Shown here one piece after another: positions 54,637 to 64,000 of a stretch of 64,000 bases of DNA. The stretch comes from Labia minor (Eukaryota; Arthropoda; Insecta; Dermaptera; Spongiphoridae). Made by a program: the position numbers and the translations under genes. The notes beneath the pieces were generated by a model, which ran no database searches, had not been told where the DNA came from, and saw only the letters and a list, made by a program, of their open reading frames with translations. How positions within the stretch are numbered: the first letter of the stretch is position 1; the number at the start of each line of letters is the position of its first letter. The stretch is from the NCBI GenBank assembly GCA_963082975.1, contig OY720350.1, positions 8,513,488-8,577,487 of the forward strand. Direction: 5' to 3'.

Positions 54637-57600
54637 ATGGGTTCTGGACAAAGTACTATCCAGTTGGAAGTTACTAGCGAGACGAACGAGCAACAGCAAC
54701 AACCAGAGGTGACCTTTTGTGTTTTTTATCTTTATTTTCTTTTCTTCTCGTGGCCCATCGCCAGAATTGGTCGGATGGATAGCATAAAGTGACTTTGCCA
54801 AATCAATTACATTAATAGACCTCTTAAACAGTAAAATAAAAGGATATGCTCTAAAATCAATTCAATATAGGACAAAAAGACTGTTATTATATAAAAATCA
54901 ATACTAAACATTTTTATTTTCATTGAATTAATCAAACTTTAATTTTAAATAAAACTTATTACAAATGTATATTTCATTTTTAAGTTAGAAATATGATTTG
55001 TTTTTCATAGGATGTGACTGCTGTTTCTGAAGATCCCGGTGGTGGTGGTGGTGGTGATGGTGATGATGATGGTGATAGTTTAAGTTGTGAAAATGGAAAT
55101 CCTGATCAAGATAATAGTGAAACAATAAAAAATGATGTGACACAAATTAAAGTTGTTACAACACCGGGATTAAAAGATCGCGAGGACGCACTTGGAAAGA
55201 CCATTCAACATTTAGCAGAGGAAAATATGAGATTAGCAGAAGCAAAAAATCAGGCGATTCTTGTATTGGGTTACCAAAAATCGGAGAGGAATTTAGAAAG
55301 GTATTCTAAAGTAATATTTTTTACTCATCTAGATGTCATTTAGAAAATAAAATTTCATAAATTATATTTATTAATTTTATAGAAAATTTGAAAATAATTT
55401 TTTCCAAACATTTTTGTTCAAATTATATATAAATTTTAGAATATCAATCAATTTTTTTTTTTTTTAATGAATAAGTCAAATGTTTATTTTATGTCTTTTA
55501 ATATTTTATATTGATTATTATAAGTATTCATTTTTTAACAGATGTTCATTAAATTAAATTTTGAATTATATAGGTCATATAAACAACATTGACTTTTAAT
55601 AAAATTTCATGAAAAAATTACTCAACTCAAGTGAAATTATTTCTTTTTTAATAATACAAATGATGTTTTAAATGAAATTGTATTAGAAATTCTAGCTTAG
55701 AGGTATCACGAAATGAATTCAATCAAAATTAAAAATAATAATAATAATAATAATTAGAAAAACTATTTATAAAATTTTTTGCTTTGTAATTATATAATAA
55801 TATCAGTTAATTTCATAAAAAAATTAATGAAACCCAATTAATTATCTTTTATAGAAATTAGAAATAGTTTTAATATTTTTAAATATAATGAAGTATAATA
55901 GAACTCGTAAATAATTTATATAAATATATTTATTATTATTTGTATTTATATATTTATTTTATATTTTATAGATTTGCTCATCAAGAAGAAATTGCTCGAT
56001 TCCATGCCCAATTGGAGGAAAAAGGTCAAGAGATGGATGCACTTCGTGAGAGAATTGAACAAGAAGAAAGTGAAAAAGAACGTTTATATGCAAGTAAAGA
56101 AGCAATAAGGGATGAACTTCGAGCTGAACGGGAAATTAAAGAGCGAGCAATTGAAGAACTTCAAAGATTACGATTGGAAATGCATCGTATAAATCGAGAG
56201 CGCGAAGAAAAAGCAGAATTAGTAGAAGTTGATCCCAGTGCAGTGGCAGAGCTTCCAGAACTTTCTCCGCGGCCGATTGATGATACAGAATCAGCAAGGG
56301 CTGAAGCTCGTGAAGCGGAAATGGCACGATTCAAAGCTGCTCTTGGCTCTAGGAGAGAAATGCGTCATAAAGCCATTTCAGCAGTTTCGACAGAACTAGC
56401 TCGACTTCGTGGAGAATTAAACCAGGAAAGAGAACGAAGAGAGGCTGCTGAACAAGCACTTGCCGCTTCACAACAAGCTCCACTTGAAAAATTATTATTA
56501 GATGTTGCATCAAGTTCCCAAGAAACAGAACAATCCATTGCTGATACAGGAAGTGAGGAAGGTTGTTATAAATCGGTAGATACGCCATCTGGGCCACGTC
56601 AAGTAATTAGTGTATCAAAAACATTTATTCGATTGAAAGATTTAATTCTAGAAAAAAAATCTCTTCAAAAAGAATTAGGCCGACTGAAAGAGTTAAATGG
56701 ATGTCTTGAAAAACAATTGAGTAGCCAAGAGCATCGTTTATCATTAGTATCATCTGAATTGCATAAAACTTGGGCTGTTGTTGCCCGAATGAAACAACAG
56801 CATCGACAATTACATACACATGAAAAAATATTACGTTATGAATTGCAGCACAAACGTAAAATGTTAAATGAATTGAAACAAGAATTGGAATATTGTAGGG
56901 AAAAATGGCAACGGGCTAGAATAAAAAATTCACAGTCTGAAGCAGAATGGCGACAATTACGGGGGGAATTTGCAGCCAGAAGACAACATCTTGATAGTGT
57001 AAATAATTCAGCCGAGAGTGGTTTCTCGGATGATAATGATCAAAGTCCGTCAAATCAATCAAGTTCACCAGTAATAGAGACAAGGGAGGTCGAAGAAGAA
57101 GAAAGTTTACCTCAAGACCCTCCAAAAGAGGAAGTAAATTCGTGGTCAGAGGGTGCTGAGCTTGATTGCCCTGCAAGTGTTTCATTACTCAAACAACAAC
57201 TCTGTTCCTTTTCAGACAATTTAGATGCTATAAATACAGAATTAAGGACAACAACAGCAAAAGAAGCATTAGAAAGTATATTCTCACTTCCTCCAATAAT
57301 ATTACCAAATAGGCATTTTAGATATCTAGAAACTCTTGATCGTTGCAAAGCAAGATCATTAGAAGATTTAAGAACATCATCCAAAACCCCACCACCAACA
57401 ATTTTCAAGAAAGATGATGAAAAGAAAAATGAGGATAGTAATGATAAAATACTAGAAATGAATGTTTCTAATTCTGATAGTGATGATAATGAAGAAAAAA
57501 TAACTAGTTTAGAGAAATCCAAAGAAATAGAGATGTTAGAAAATAATTCCACGGATGAAAAAAAAGAAAATGAGATGAGTAAACAAGAAAAGACTGAAAC

Positions 57601-58000
57601 AAGACTGGAAAAAGAAGACAAAAACGAGATCTCACTCAATTTGACTGTACGACCTAAAGACACCCGAACACCAGAGGAAGTATTAGCAGCTAGATCTGCT
57701 CGTTTGAAACGCCTGGAGGAGCAATGCCAGCAGTTATTTAATAAAGTTACACGAACGACACATCGTAGTCATGCCCTAGCAAATCGACTTGACGATTTAC
57801 ATGAATATTATGGTCCTGAAGCCTCCACGTCCACTGCCAGTAATAATAATAATAATAATCTTAATCTAGAAGGAAAAGCATATGAATGTCCCCCTCCTCC
57901 CCCACCAATGCCTGATGAACTTCCAGTCTTTAAAATTCCAGAATCACCTCAACCGCCCGATGAGACCAATGACACCGACGATTCATTGAAGAAAGAATAA
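54637..58000 (+). CDS. Acidic coiled-coil protein with N-myristoylation-type start; family not recognised
   Basis: CDS exons 54637-54708, 55011-55300, 55972-58000; GT-AG, phases agree, 796 aa. The N-terminus MGSGQSTIQLEV fits N-myristoylation (Gly2, Ser6), suggesting membrane attachment. Residues 33-70 are Gly/Asp-rich. DREDALGKTIQHLAEENMRL starts a coiled coil that continues through FAHQEEIARFHAQLEEKG to about residue 210, with more helices at about 235-300 and 370-470. Then come an acidic Ser/Glu/Lys-rich stretch (about 510-665), a conserved-looking helix (LKRLEEQCQQLFNKV, ANRLDDLHEYYG), an Asn run and a proline cluster (CPPPPPPMP). The start follows acceptor TTCTCAG at 54594, so a 5' non-coding exon exists upstream. 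I do not know the function; scaffold or adaptor is a guess. AATAAA signals lie at 57996 and 58114. Confidence 0.85.
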
Positions 58001-59125
58001 ATATAATAAATCTCTATTATTTAATAATGATGATAAAATATACAATATCAATATTTATTGGAATTTTACTTTATATTAAAATAATGAAAATGTATTCATG
58101 TAAAATATTTGTAAATAAATAATTATAAATAAATTCATTATAATAATGAATTATTATTTTCATTTAAAAAAAAACATTTACTTTATTTAGTCCTAAAAAA
58201 TTAAAAAAGTTTTGAAATTTAATAGAAATTATTTTTTTAATAACTTTTAATAAAACAAATATAGTTAAATTATTCTTGGCTATATTCGAGTTTTAGTAAA
58301 ACCAAAGATTGTGTTTAGTTTTTATTAGAAAAAAAAATTTTAAAAGTTCAGATTAGATTTTATTGGTGAAATGGAAAATTATGATGTTACCCCCTTGGAA
58401 GGAAGGTTACAACCATCGCTGCATCCTTTTATATTAAAATGAATATAATTCTATTATTTTTAATTCTTTATGAATAAAAATGAAAATTTAAATATAAATA
58501 AAAAATACAATAATTCTACAGGTTAAGTTTATAAAATTTTGATTAATAAATAAATAAGATAAATTAATATTTTATTTAAAGCAAATATTTTAAATAGGTG
58601 TATTTTTGAAAACTTATAATATATCAAAAAATAGAGTGCGGATTTTTGCCAATTGATTAATGAAAATCGAAATCAAAATTTAAAATTAAGTAATAAGATG
58701 GAAAGACTGAAGTATATACCTTTAAAGATTTAATTTTCTTTTCTTAAAAAAAAATTTAAAAATGAATTCATCCACATCTGTGACCTAAATTAGAATATTT
58801 ATTTGAAAAAAATTACTATTTGTATACTAGAAAATTTTTCTTGAAATATTTTCATTTAATCTTGGATGAATTCATTTTTAAATGATTTGTTAAAAAATGA
58901 ATGAAAAAATTTGAAATTAATGTAATCTTTCTGTCAGAAAAGAAATTAATATTTTAGAATTTAACAGGAACACACTACAATACGTATGTAAACGATAATA
59001 ATATTTATAAATTAAATTTAATTTAATATATTTACATTCCATAACATAGGTATATACATAGTATTTTTTTAATTCTCCAGAGATTTTAAAATTTATATTA
59101 GTAAAAAAAATATAAGCTAATTTTT
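58001..59125. other. 3' UTR of the coiled-coil gene and AT-rich spacer
   Basis: AATAAA at 58114-58119, with further ATAAATAAA just after it, is the likely polyadenylation region. Beyond it the sequence is AT-rich with no recognised feature. Confidence 0.45.
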
Positions 59126-60006
59126 ACTATCTCGCCAGAGATAGTATTGCGATCACGAAAATTTTCGATGTCGAGATTTTGATATTTTTATACGTTTTGA
59201 AGGTTCCTGAATCATTTTCACTAAGTTTGAGAAAAATATATGTATGTGTGTATGTATGTAGACAAAATTACGCAAAAACGGTTTAAGCTAGAATCATGAA
59301 ATTTGGTATACGGGCGTTATTCAAAATTTGTAGTTTTCTATCAACTTTTGAGAAATGTAGCTCAACCGGAAGAGGGTCATTACCTAAAACGTTTTGATTT
59401 TTTTCCTCTAAAGTGCCCGTAAAAATAAAGATATATGTTTGATAGTTTTTCACACGATTCAAAATTGTATAAAACTGCTATATATAGAATTTCAGCTTGA
59501 TTGAATCGCTGAAAGTACCAGAATTAATTTTTTAGAACTGCAAATATCACGCGCCAGCAACAAAGAGCCAAACACGACTTGGTTTAATAAATATTATTTA
59601 TTAATTTTAAATTTATAATTTATAATTAATTAAATTTAATTTAAATATAATATATTATGTTATTTATTCCAATTCAAATAGTCAACTTTTGAGAAATGTA
59701 GCTCAATAGGGTCATTACCTAAAACGTTTTGATTTTTTTTCCTCTAAAGTGCCCGTAAAAATAAAGATATATGTTTGATAGTTTTTCATATGATTAAAAA
59801 TGGTATAAAACTGCTATATATAGTATTTCAGCTTAATTGAATCGCTGAAAGTGCCGGAATTAAATTAATTAAATTAATGCGCTGATTTAATAAATATTAT
59901 TTATTTATTTTAATTTTTAATTAATTAAATTTAATTTAAATATAATATATTATGTTATTTAATGCAATTCAAATTTGCGAGATAGTCGAGTGGAGTCACT
60001 CCAGCT
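59126..60006 (+). mobile_element. Helentron-like repeat, copy 9 (881 bp, internal duplication)
   Basis: Starts ACTATCTCGCCAGAGATAGT and ends GCGAGATAGTCGAGTGGAGT, CACTCCAGCT. At about 59680 the sequence jumps from the 3' AATTCAAAT segment back to TCAACTTTTGAGAAATGTAG, so the second half of the core is present twice in tandem. Confidence 0.7.
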
Positions 60007-60104
60007 TATTTTTTAATATATTTATGTGAATTTACAAAGATTGGAGGCCAACGAATAATTCACGTTGCCATTAGTTTGTGCCCTATATTCTTAGTAGTAA
60101 GCAT

Positions 60105-60305
60105 TCAATTATTCAGCAGATTATCAACCGATCGAAGTCCTAAACATCGATATTCCACTTTTTCTTCTATATATGTTGTGACACTGGTGGTGGGTTGGTC
60201 TGTTGTTGTGTCCCGGCCCCGATCGACACTATCCGAGGGGGTGATTACACCGCACACCACAAAACCTCCAATTACCAACAACATCAGGCCTCGAAATGGT
60301 AACAT
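60105..60305 (-). CDS. Candidate first exon of a secreted protein (minus strand)
   Basis: A 66-codon minus-strand ORF in an isolated GC-richer island. It begins MLPFRGLMLLVIGGFVVCGV, a good signal peptide (short basic n-region, hydrophobic core), then ITPSDS and a Thr-rich stretch, then KVEYRCLGLRSVDNLLNN. The full ORF may exceed the true exon; GT dinucleotides suitable as donors occur within it (for example after GAAGAAAAA). No partner exon was found downstream on this strand, because a Helentron-like repeat starts 100 bp away. Alternatives are a plus-strand exon with a donor at 60299 (AATG|GTAACA) or a chance ORF. Confidence 0.3.
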   Translation of the reverse strand: MLPFRGLMLLVIGGFVVCGVITPSDSVDRGRDTTTDQPTTSVTTYIEEKVEYRCLGLRSVDNLLNN

Positions 60306-60306
60306 T

Positions 60307-61670
60307 GTTTTTTTTTTACATATTTCTATATTTAAATTTCATATTATACATATATATATTTATTTAATTCTAATTTATATTTGAATTGATTTTTATAAAA
60401 CTAAACGAAGAGAAAAAAACTAAAATCGCGTGCAAAACAGAATAAATATCATAATGTCTAAATGGGTGAAAACAAAAAAATGTTATAAATTCATTCATAA
60501 AGAACTTTTCATTCCATATTCATTAGCAGTTCTTATTCCTTTAAAAAATTTTCAATATTATTTTTTATTTATAAAAATTATATTAAATAATACAATTCAA
60601 TTATAATTAATAATTTTAAATAATATATACCTACATATAAATATATTAAGAAACTATTTTTAAATAAATTTTTTAAATTTATGTAAATGTCTCTAACATA
60701 CATACATAAATACCTATATATAATATATATAAAAGTTTATTTTTTATTATAAATAAATAAATATTTATTTATTTATTGAAATATAATTGTATAATCAATA
60801 ATTAACATTAATAAAAATATATAATATTAAAAAATCATTTTTATATATTTGAAAATTTAAATGAATACTAAAATTATATTTTTTATTCTCATTCTAGTTT
60901 TAATTTTTATTTACCTCATCAATAAATCGATTAATTTTATTTTTAATATTATATAATTTAAAAAAATATTTAATTTCATTATATTATTAAACAAAATTAG
61001 AAAAATAGAGTATGTAAAAGATTATTTTTAGTTAAATTATTATTTTTTTTTTGTTATTTAATAACAAAGTGTCAGGGGCTGCGTGCTCCTTTTATTCATG
61101 TAAATAGGGTTTGTTTGCCCTTCCGACAGGAAGGTTACTGAATGAAATAACCTCCAGAAAAAGGAAAAAACTAACATTTTCGATGCGAAATGCTTCTTAG
61201 AATATTTTCGAATTATTAAAATGTATAAAAATTGAAAAACATATATTTCAAGCATAATCCTGCTTATAAATTAAATATGAAGGATATGACCAGTAAAATG
61301 AAATAAAGATCATTGATCAAATATAATTTTAATTTTTGCTATTCTTTTGCTAAAAGATAAATGACTCAATTTTGAAGAAAAATTTGAAAAAAAGATTTTT
61401 TTATAGACTGAAAAATGATGAAATTTTATTATAATAAGTTGACCTGTGGCCAGGCGCAGAACCGACCGACGGTTTGAAGTAAATTAATTTCCAGCTACAG
61501 AAACAATTTCAAATAATTTTAATATATCTATTAATGTAATAAAATACAGATATGGATATAACATAAATATTTTTAATTTTATTTTATTTATAATATATAA
61601 GAGCTGGCTGTGACGTCATATAATTTTAAAAAAAGAAAAAACTAATGAAGATGATTTTCCAGAGGATAAA
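60307..61670. other. AT-rich spacer
   Basis: No supported gene. GC-richer scraps at 61068-61110 (GTCAGGGGCTGCGTGCTCC) and 61441-61480 (GACCTGTGGCCAGGCGCAGA) could be repeat ends; I could not assign them. Confidence 0.35.
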
Positions 61671-62085
61671 GCCGATACAAAGTGCATGATTTGTGGAGAT
61701 ATGTAAAAAAATCTCCTCAAGTGAAATTTGGTGGGAAATTAACCCTTCCCTTCATATCGTCGATCGGTAATACTACCACTTACGGTTTCAGGATATACAC
61801 CAAAAGTTGTTCAATTCATCATACTGAAGTATTAAGTAAATATACCAAATTTCATCAAAATCCGTTGAGCCGTTCAAGCTGTACACATCTATACGGACGG
61901 ACAGATGGACAGACGGACAGACATCATGCTAAAAATACTTTTTTCTGTTAAGAAAATGCATGATTCGTGGAGATATGTAAAAATCTCCACATGTGAAATT
62001 TGGTGAGAAATCAATACCTCCCTTACTAAGGTTGGTCTGTAAAAAATACTTTTTATCTTCTGCATTTTTTTACCGACCGACGATA
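61671..62085 (+). repeat. Dispersed repeat with two tandem subunits
   Basis: The segment GCATGATTTGTGGAGATATG to GTGAAATTTGGTGGGAAAT (about 61683-61738) recurs at 61958-62010 as GCATGATTCGTGGAGATATG to GTGAAATTTGGTGAGAAAT, about 275 bp later. Between them lie CAAATTTCATCAAAATCCGT, TGAGCCGTTCAAGC and GGACGGACAGATGGACAGAC. A partial inverted copy is at 20242-20445. The 89-codon ORF inside is repeat text. Confidence 0.6.
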
Positions 62086-62955
62086 GTAAAGGAGTTATTG
62101 TTTTATTTTATATAATTATCTCATTCGGAATACTTATATTTAGCTTAAATATTGGATATTTTCTGGATGGGTATATTTACATTTCCTGATCCATTAAAAC
62201 AAAATTGAATATATATTAATAAATAAAATGTCCATTCTAGTTTATCATTGGAAACGATCAGTAACTCATTTGAATCAGATAAATGAACGAATAATATACT
62301 ATATTTTTTAATTATTTTTTTTTCTTTTTGTGTGCGTTTGATAAAACATCTTGATTTATTTTTGATGACTCTGACTGAATCTAATAGGTGAATTAAAGGG
62401 GAATGATTCAAATATAATATATATATATATTTTATTTTCTTGTTTTGAAGTTTTGGCTTCTTTCTTGTGACTTTAGAGATCTGATTAATTTATCAAAATA
62501 ATTTTTTCTAAGGAAAGGTTTCAATTCAATTAACAGTTACGGTTAAATTTTCAATACAAATGGTACAATAATCGAAAGGGAAAAGTAGAAGGATTACACA
62601 AATAAAAAAATGAGTACATTTCTTTTTGCATTTTCATTTGCAATAAACTAAACAAAAGAAGGGGTCGACCAATAAAAGTAAGCCACCCTTTGTTACTGCC
62701 ATTACGTTCCTCAAACTAATCTTGCTGAAGTCGTTGAGGTAGGATGTGTGCCTACCACCCCACATCTTCCACAGCAGAGGGGGGATGGAAGAGGTGGAGG
62801 AGCAAATGAATGACATAGCTTGGGTAACTCGTCGCTTGGGTCGCCTTTCACGTACTTGTAAAATGTGAGATATATAATAAAATAATCTTAATTATAGTAA
62901 AAGGAAATTATAGATATTCTAGGTATACCTATGATATAAGTAAATAAAAAAATAA
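62086..62955. other. Spacer with an unassigned GC-richer island
   Basis: 62650-62865 is clearly less AT-rich (ATTACGTTCCTCAAACTAAT, CACCCCACATCTTCCACAGC, CGTCGCTTGGGTCGCC). Its minus strand has short frames (one giving KYVKGDPSDELPK), but no clean exon boundaries. It may belong to the adjoining LTR-like segment or an unrecognised exon. Confidence 0.3.
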
Positions 62956-62959
62956 TTTA

Positions 62960-63470
62960 GGAAATGAAACTTCAGCCCGAAAGATCTTTGGTGACATCCG
63001 AGCAGAAGTGCTTCGACCCTACCACCCTAATCATCCCCGGAAAGACCTTTGACGATTGGTGCGGAAATTCCTCTCGACCCCAATTGCCCCGGAAATGCAT
63101 TGGATTCCCCACCTCCAAACATCCCTAAGCAAGGCCTTTGACGACATCCAAGCGGAAGTCTCTCGATTCTTTCCCACTCCAATTATACCCGAGCAGGGTC
63201 CTGGACGGATATATAAATATATAAGGGAGATCGCTGCTACCGATCAGATCACTTTGACCAGAGAGATTGCTCTGTCCATCAACAACAGATTGCTTTGCCC
63301 GAGCGCCAATCAAAATTACTTTACGGCCTCATATGAACGATCTAGTGTCTGAACTGTAAAGAAGTTTGTATATAATTATTCGTTGTAAATAAACCGTTAT
63401 TATGAAGGGCTTTTATTTAAAAGCTCAAAGAAGTCTTCCTATTGATCTCAAAAAAATTTACCTCTAGACA
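62960..63470 (+). mobile_element. LTR-like segment (probable solo LTR)
   Basis: GC-richer than its flanks, with an ordered promoter-like layout: three imperfect repeats around CTTTGACGACATCC (near 62983, 63048, 63137), a TATA box TATATAAAT at 63210-63218, a downstream run of GAT-C(G/A)-type text, and AATAAA at 63388-63393 followed by TTATGAAGG. That is a U3-R-U5-like order. No TG...CA ends or target duplication could be fixed and no gag-pol ORF is near. Class is inferred. Confidence 0.4.
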
Positions 63471-64000
63471 CCGAACCGATTCCCTCCTAAATCATTATTA
63501 AAGTCTAACATTTCAAATTTATTTAGGTGATATTAATAAATTTGTAACATTATTCGCCTTTTAAATATATAATACATGATAGAAAGTTCTTCACAATTTA
63601 GAAAATTTATTTATTTTTAAATTAAAAGAAACCAGAATCATCTTAAGACTTTTTTGTGTTTCTATATTTCTTGTATATCTAAAATTTTTATAATTTTAAT
63701 TCTATGTTAAATTTTAAGGGATTTTAAAAAATTTAATTATTTAATTCAAATTAAAATGAAATTAATTACTTTAATTTTAGTTTAAACTCTTTAAATTTTC
63801 TCAAATGTCACATTTTAGGTCCCCTCTAATATGATTTAATAATTTTTAAATTTTGTTATAATAATAATAAAACAATCATTAATCTAAATCTAAAACGATT
63901 TCATTAACATGAAAATAGTATTTATTTTACCTATCATTTGGTTACCGATTTTTAATATATATATATATATATAATAAAATAATCAATAAGAATGAAAAGT
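63471..64000. other. AT-rich DNA at window end
   Basis: Simple AT-rich sequence with an (AT)n run at about 63956-63973. Nothing else seen. Confidence 0.5.

Noticed and set aside
54527..54712. 61-codon ORF overlapping coiled-coil exon 1 in another frame
   Set aside because: Its frame would meet a stop within three codons of the next exon, whereas MGSGQST splices in frame and follows a strong acceptor.
56136..57663. Several minus-strand ORFs, up to 183 codons
   Set aside because: They are antisense shadows of the large coiled-coil exon; low-complexity Glu/Lys/Asp/Asn codons leave the opposite strand open.

Overview
This is a very AT-rich (clearly above 70% A+T by eye) piece of an animal nuclear genome, with spliced genes, GT-AG introns, a nuclear tRNA and dense DNA-transposon debris. 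A takeout/JHBP-like gene, a family essentially confined to insects, points to an insect. Base composition and repeat style would suit a parasitoid wasp or similar AT-rich insect, but the sequence alone does not fix the order.

Layout. 1-2821: AT-rich flank with two small repeats and the upstream region of the first gene. 2822-7915 (+): cytosolic acetyl-CoA acetyltransferase (ACAT2-like), 8 exons, 397 aa, all catalytic residues present. 8697-10968 (+): ALKBH6-like 2-oxoglutarate/Fe(II) dioxygenase, 5 exons, 225 aa, whose first intron is best read as a GC-AG intron. 10981-12096 (-): THOC7, 4 exons, 203 aa, converging on ALKBH6 with 12 bp between the two stop codons. 12868-15134: a 2.3-kb hAT-type element with an exact 8-bp target duplication. 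16901-40264 (+): a takeout/JHBP-like secreted protein of 243 aa in 5 exons spread over 23 kb. Its introns hold most of the repeats and a tRNA-Glu(CTC) gene at 31608-31679. 40265-54594: repeats plus probable 5' exons of the next gene. 54637-58000 (+): an acidic coiled-coil protein of 796 aa with an N-myristoylation-type start (MGSGQST). I do not recognise its family. An exon at 43337-43413 is phase-compatible with its last exon and may supply a second N-terminus. 58001-64000: repeats, a small minus-strand ORF with a signal-peptide-like start, and an LTR-like segment.

Repeats dominate. (i) Nine copies of one family have an inverted motif near both ends, a central TG-rich microsatellite and a short 3' hairpin. 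This is the layout of non-autonomous Helentrons (DINE-1/HINE). (ii) There are many hAT-type MITEs, several with exact 8-bp target duplications. (iii) There are mariner remnants, one folded into a 566-bp palindrome. (iv) Two repeat families carry hammerhead-ribozyme-like cores of the kind known from Penelope-like elements; one copy sits in a LINE fragment with a 14-bp target duplication. (v) There are pogo-like, LINE and LTR pieces.

The protein genes are housekeeping or secreted-protein loci that are neighbours only by position. I found no operon-like system, CRISPR array or immune system. The most unusual material is the Helentron-like family, the hammerhead-like foldbacks, the possible dual N-terminus of the coiled-coil gene and the GC-AG intron.
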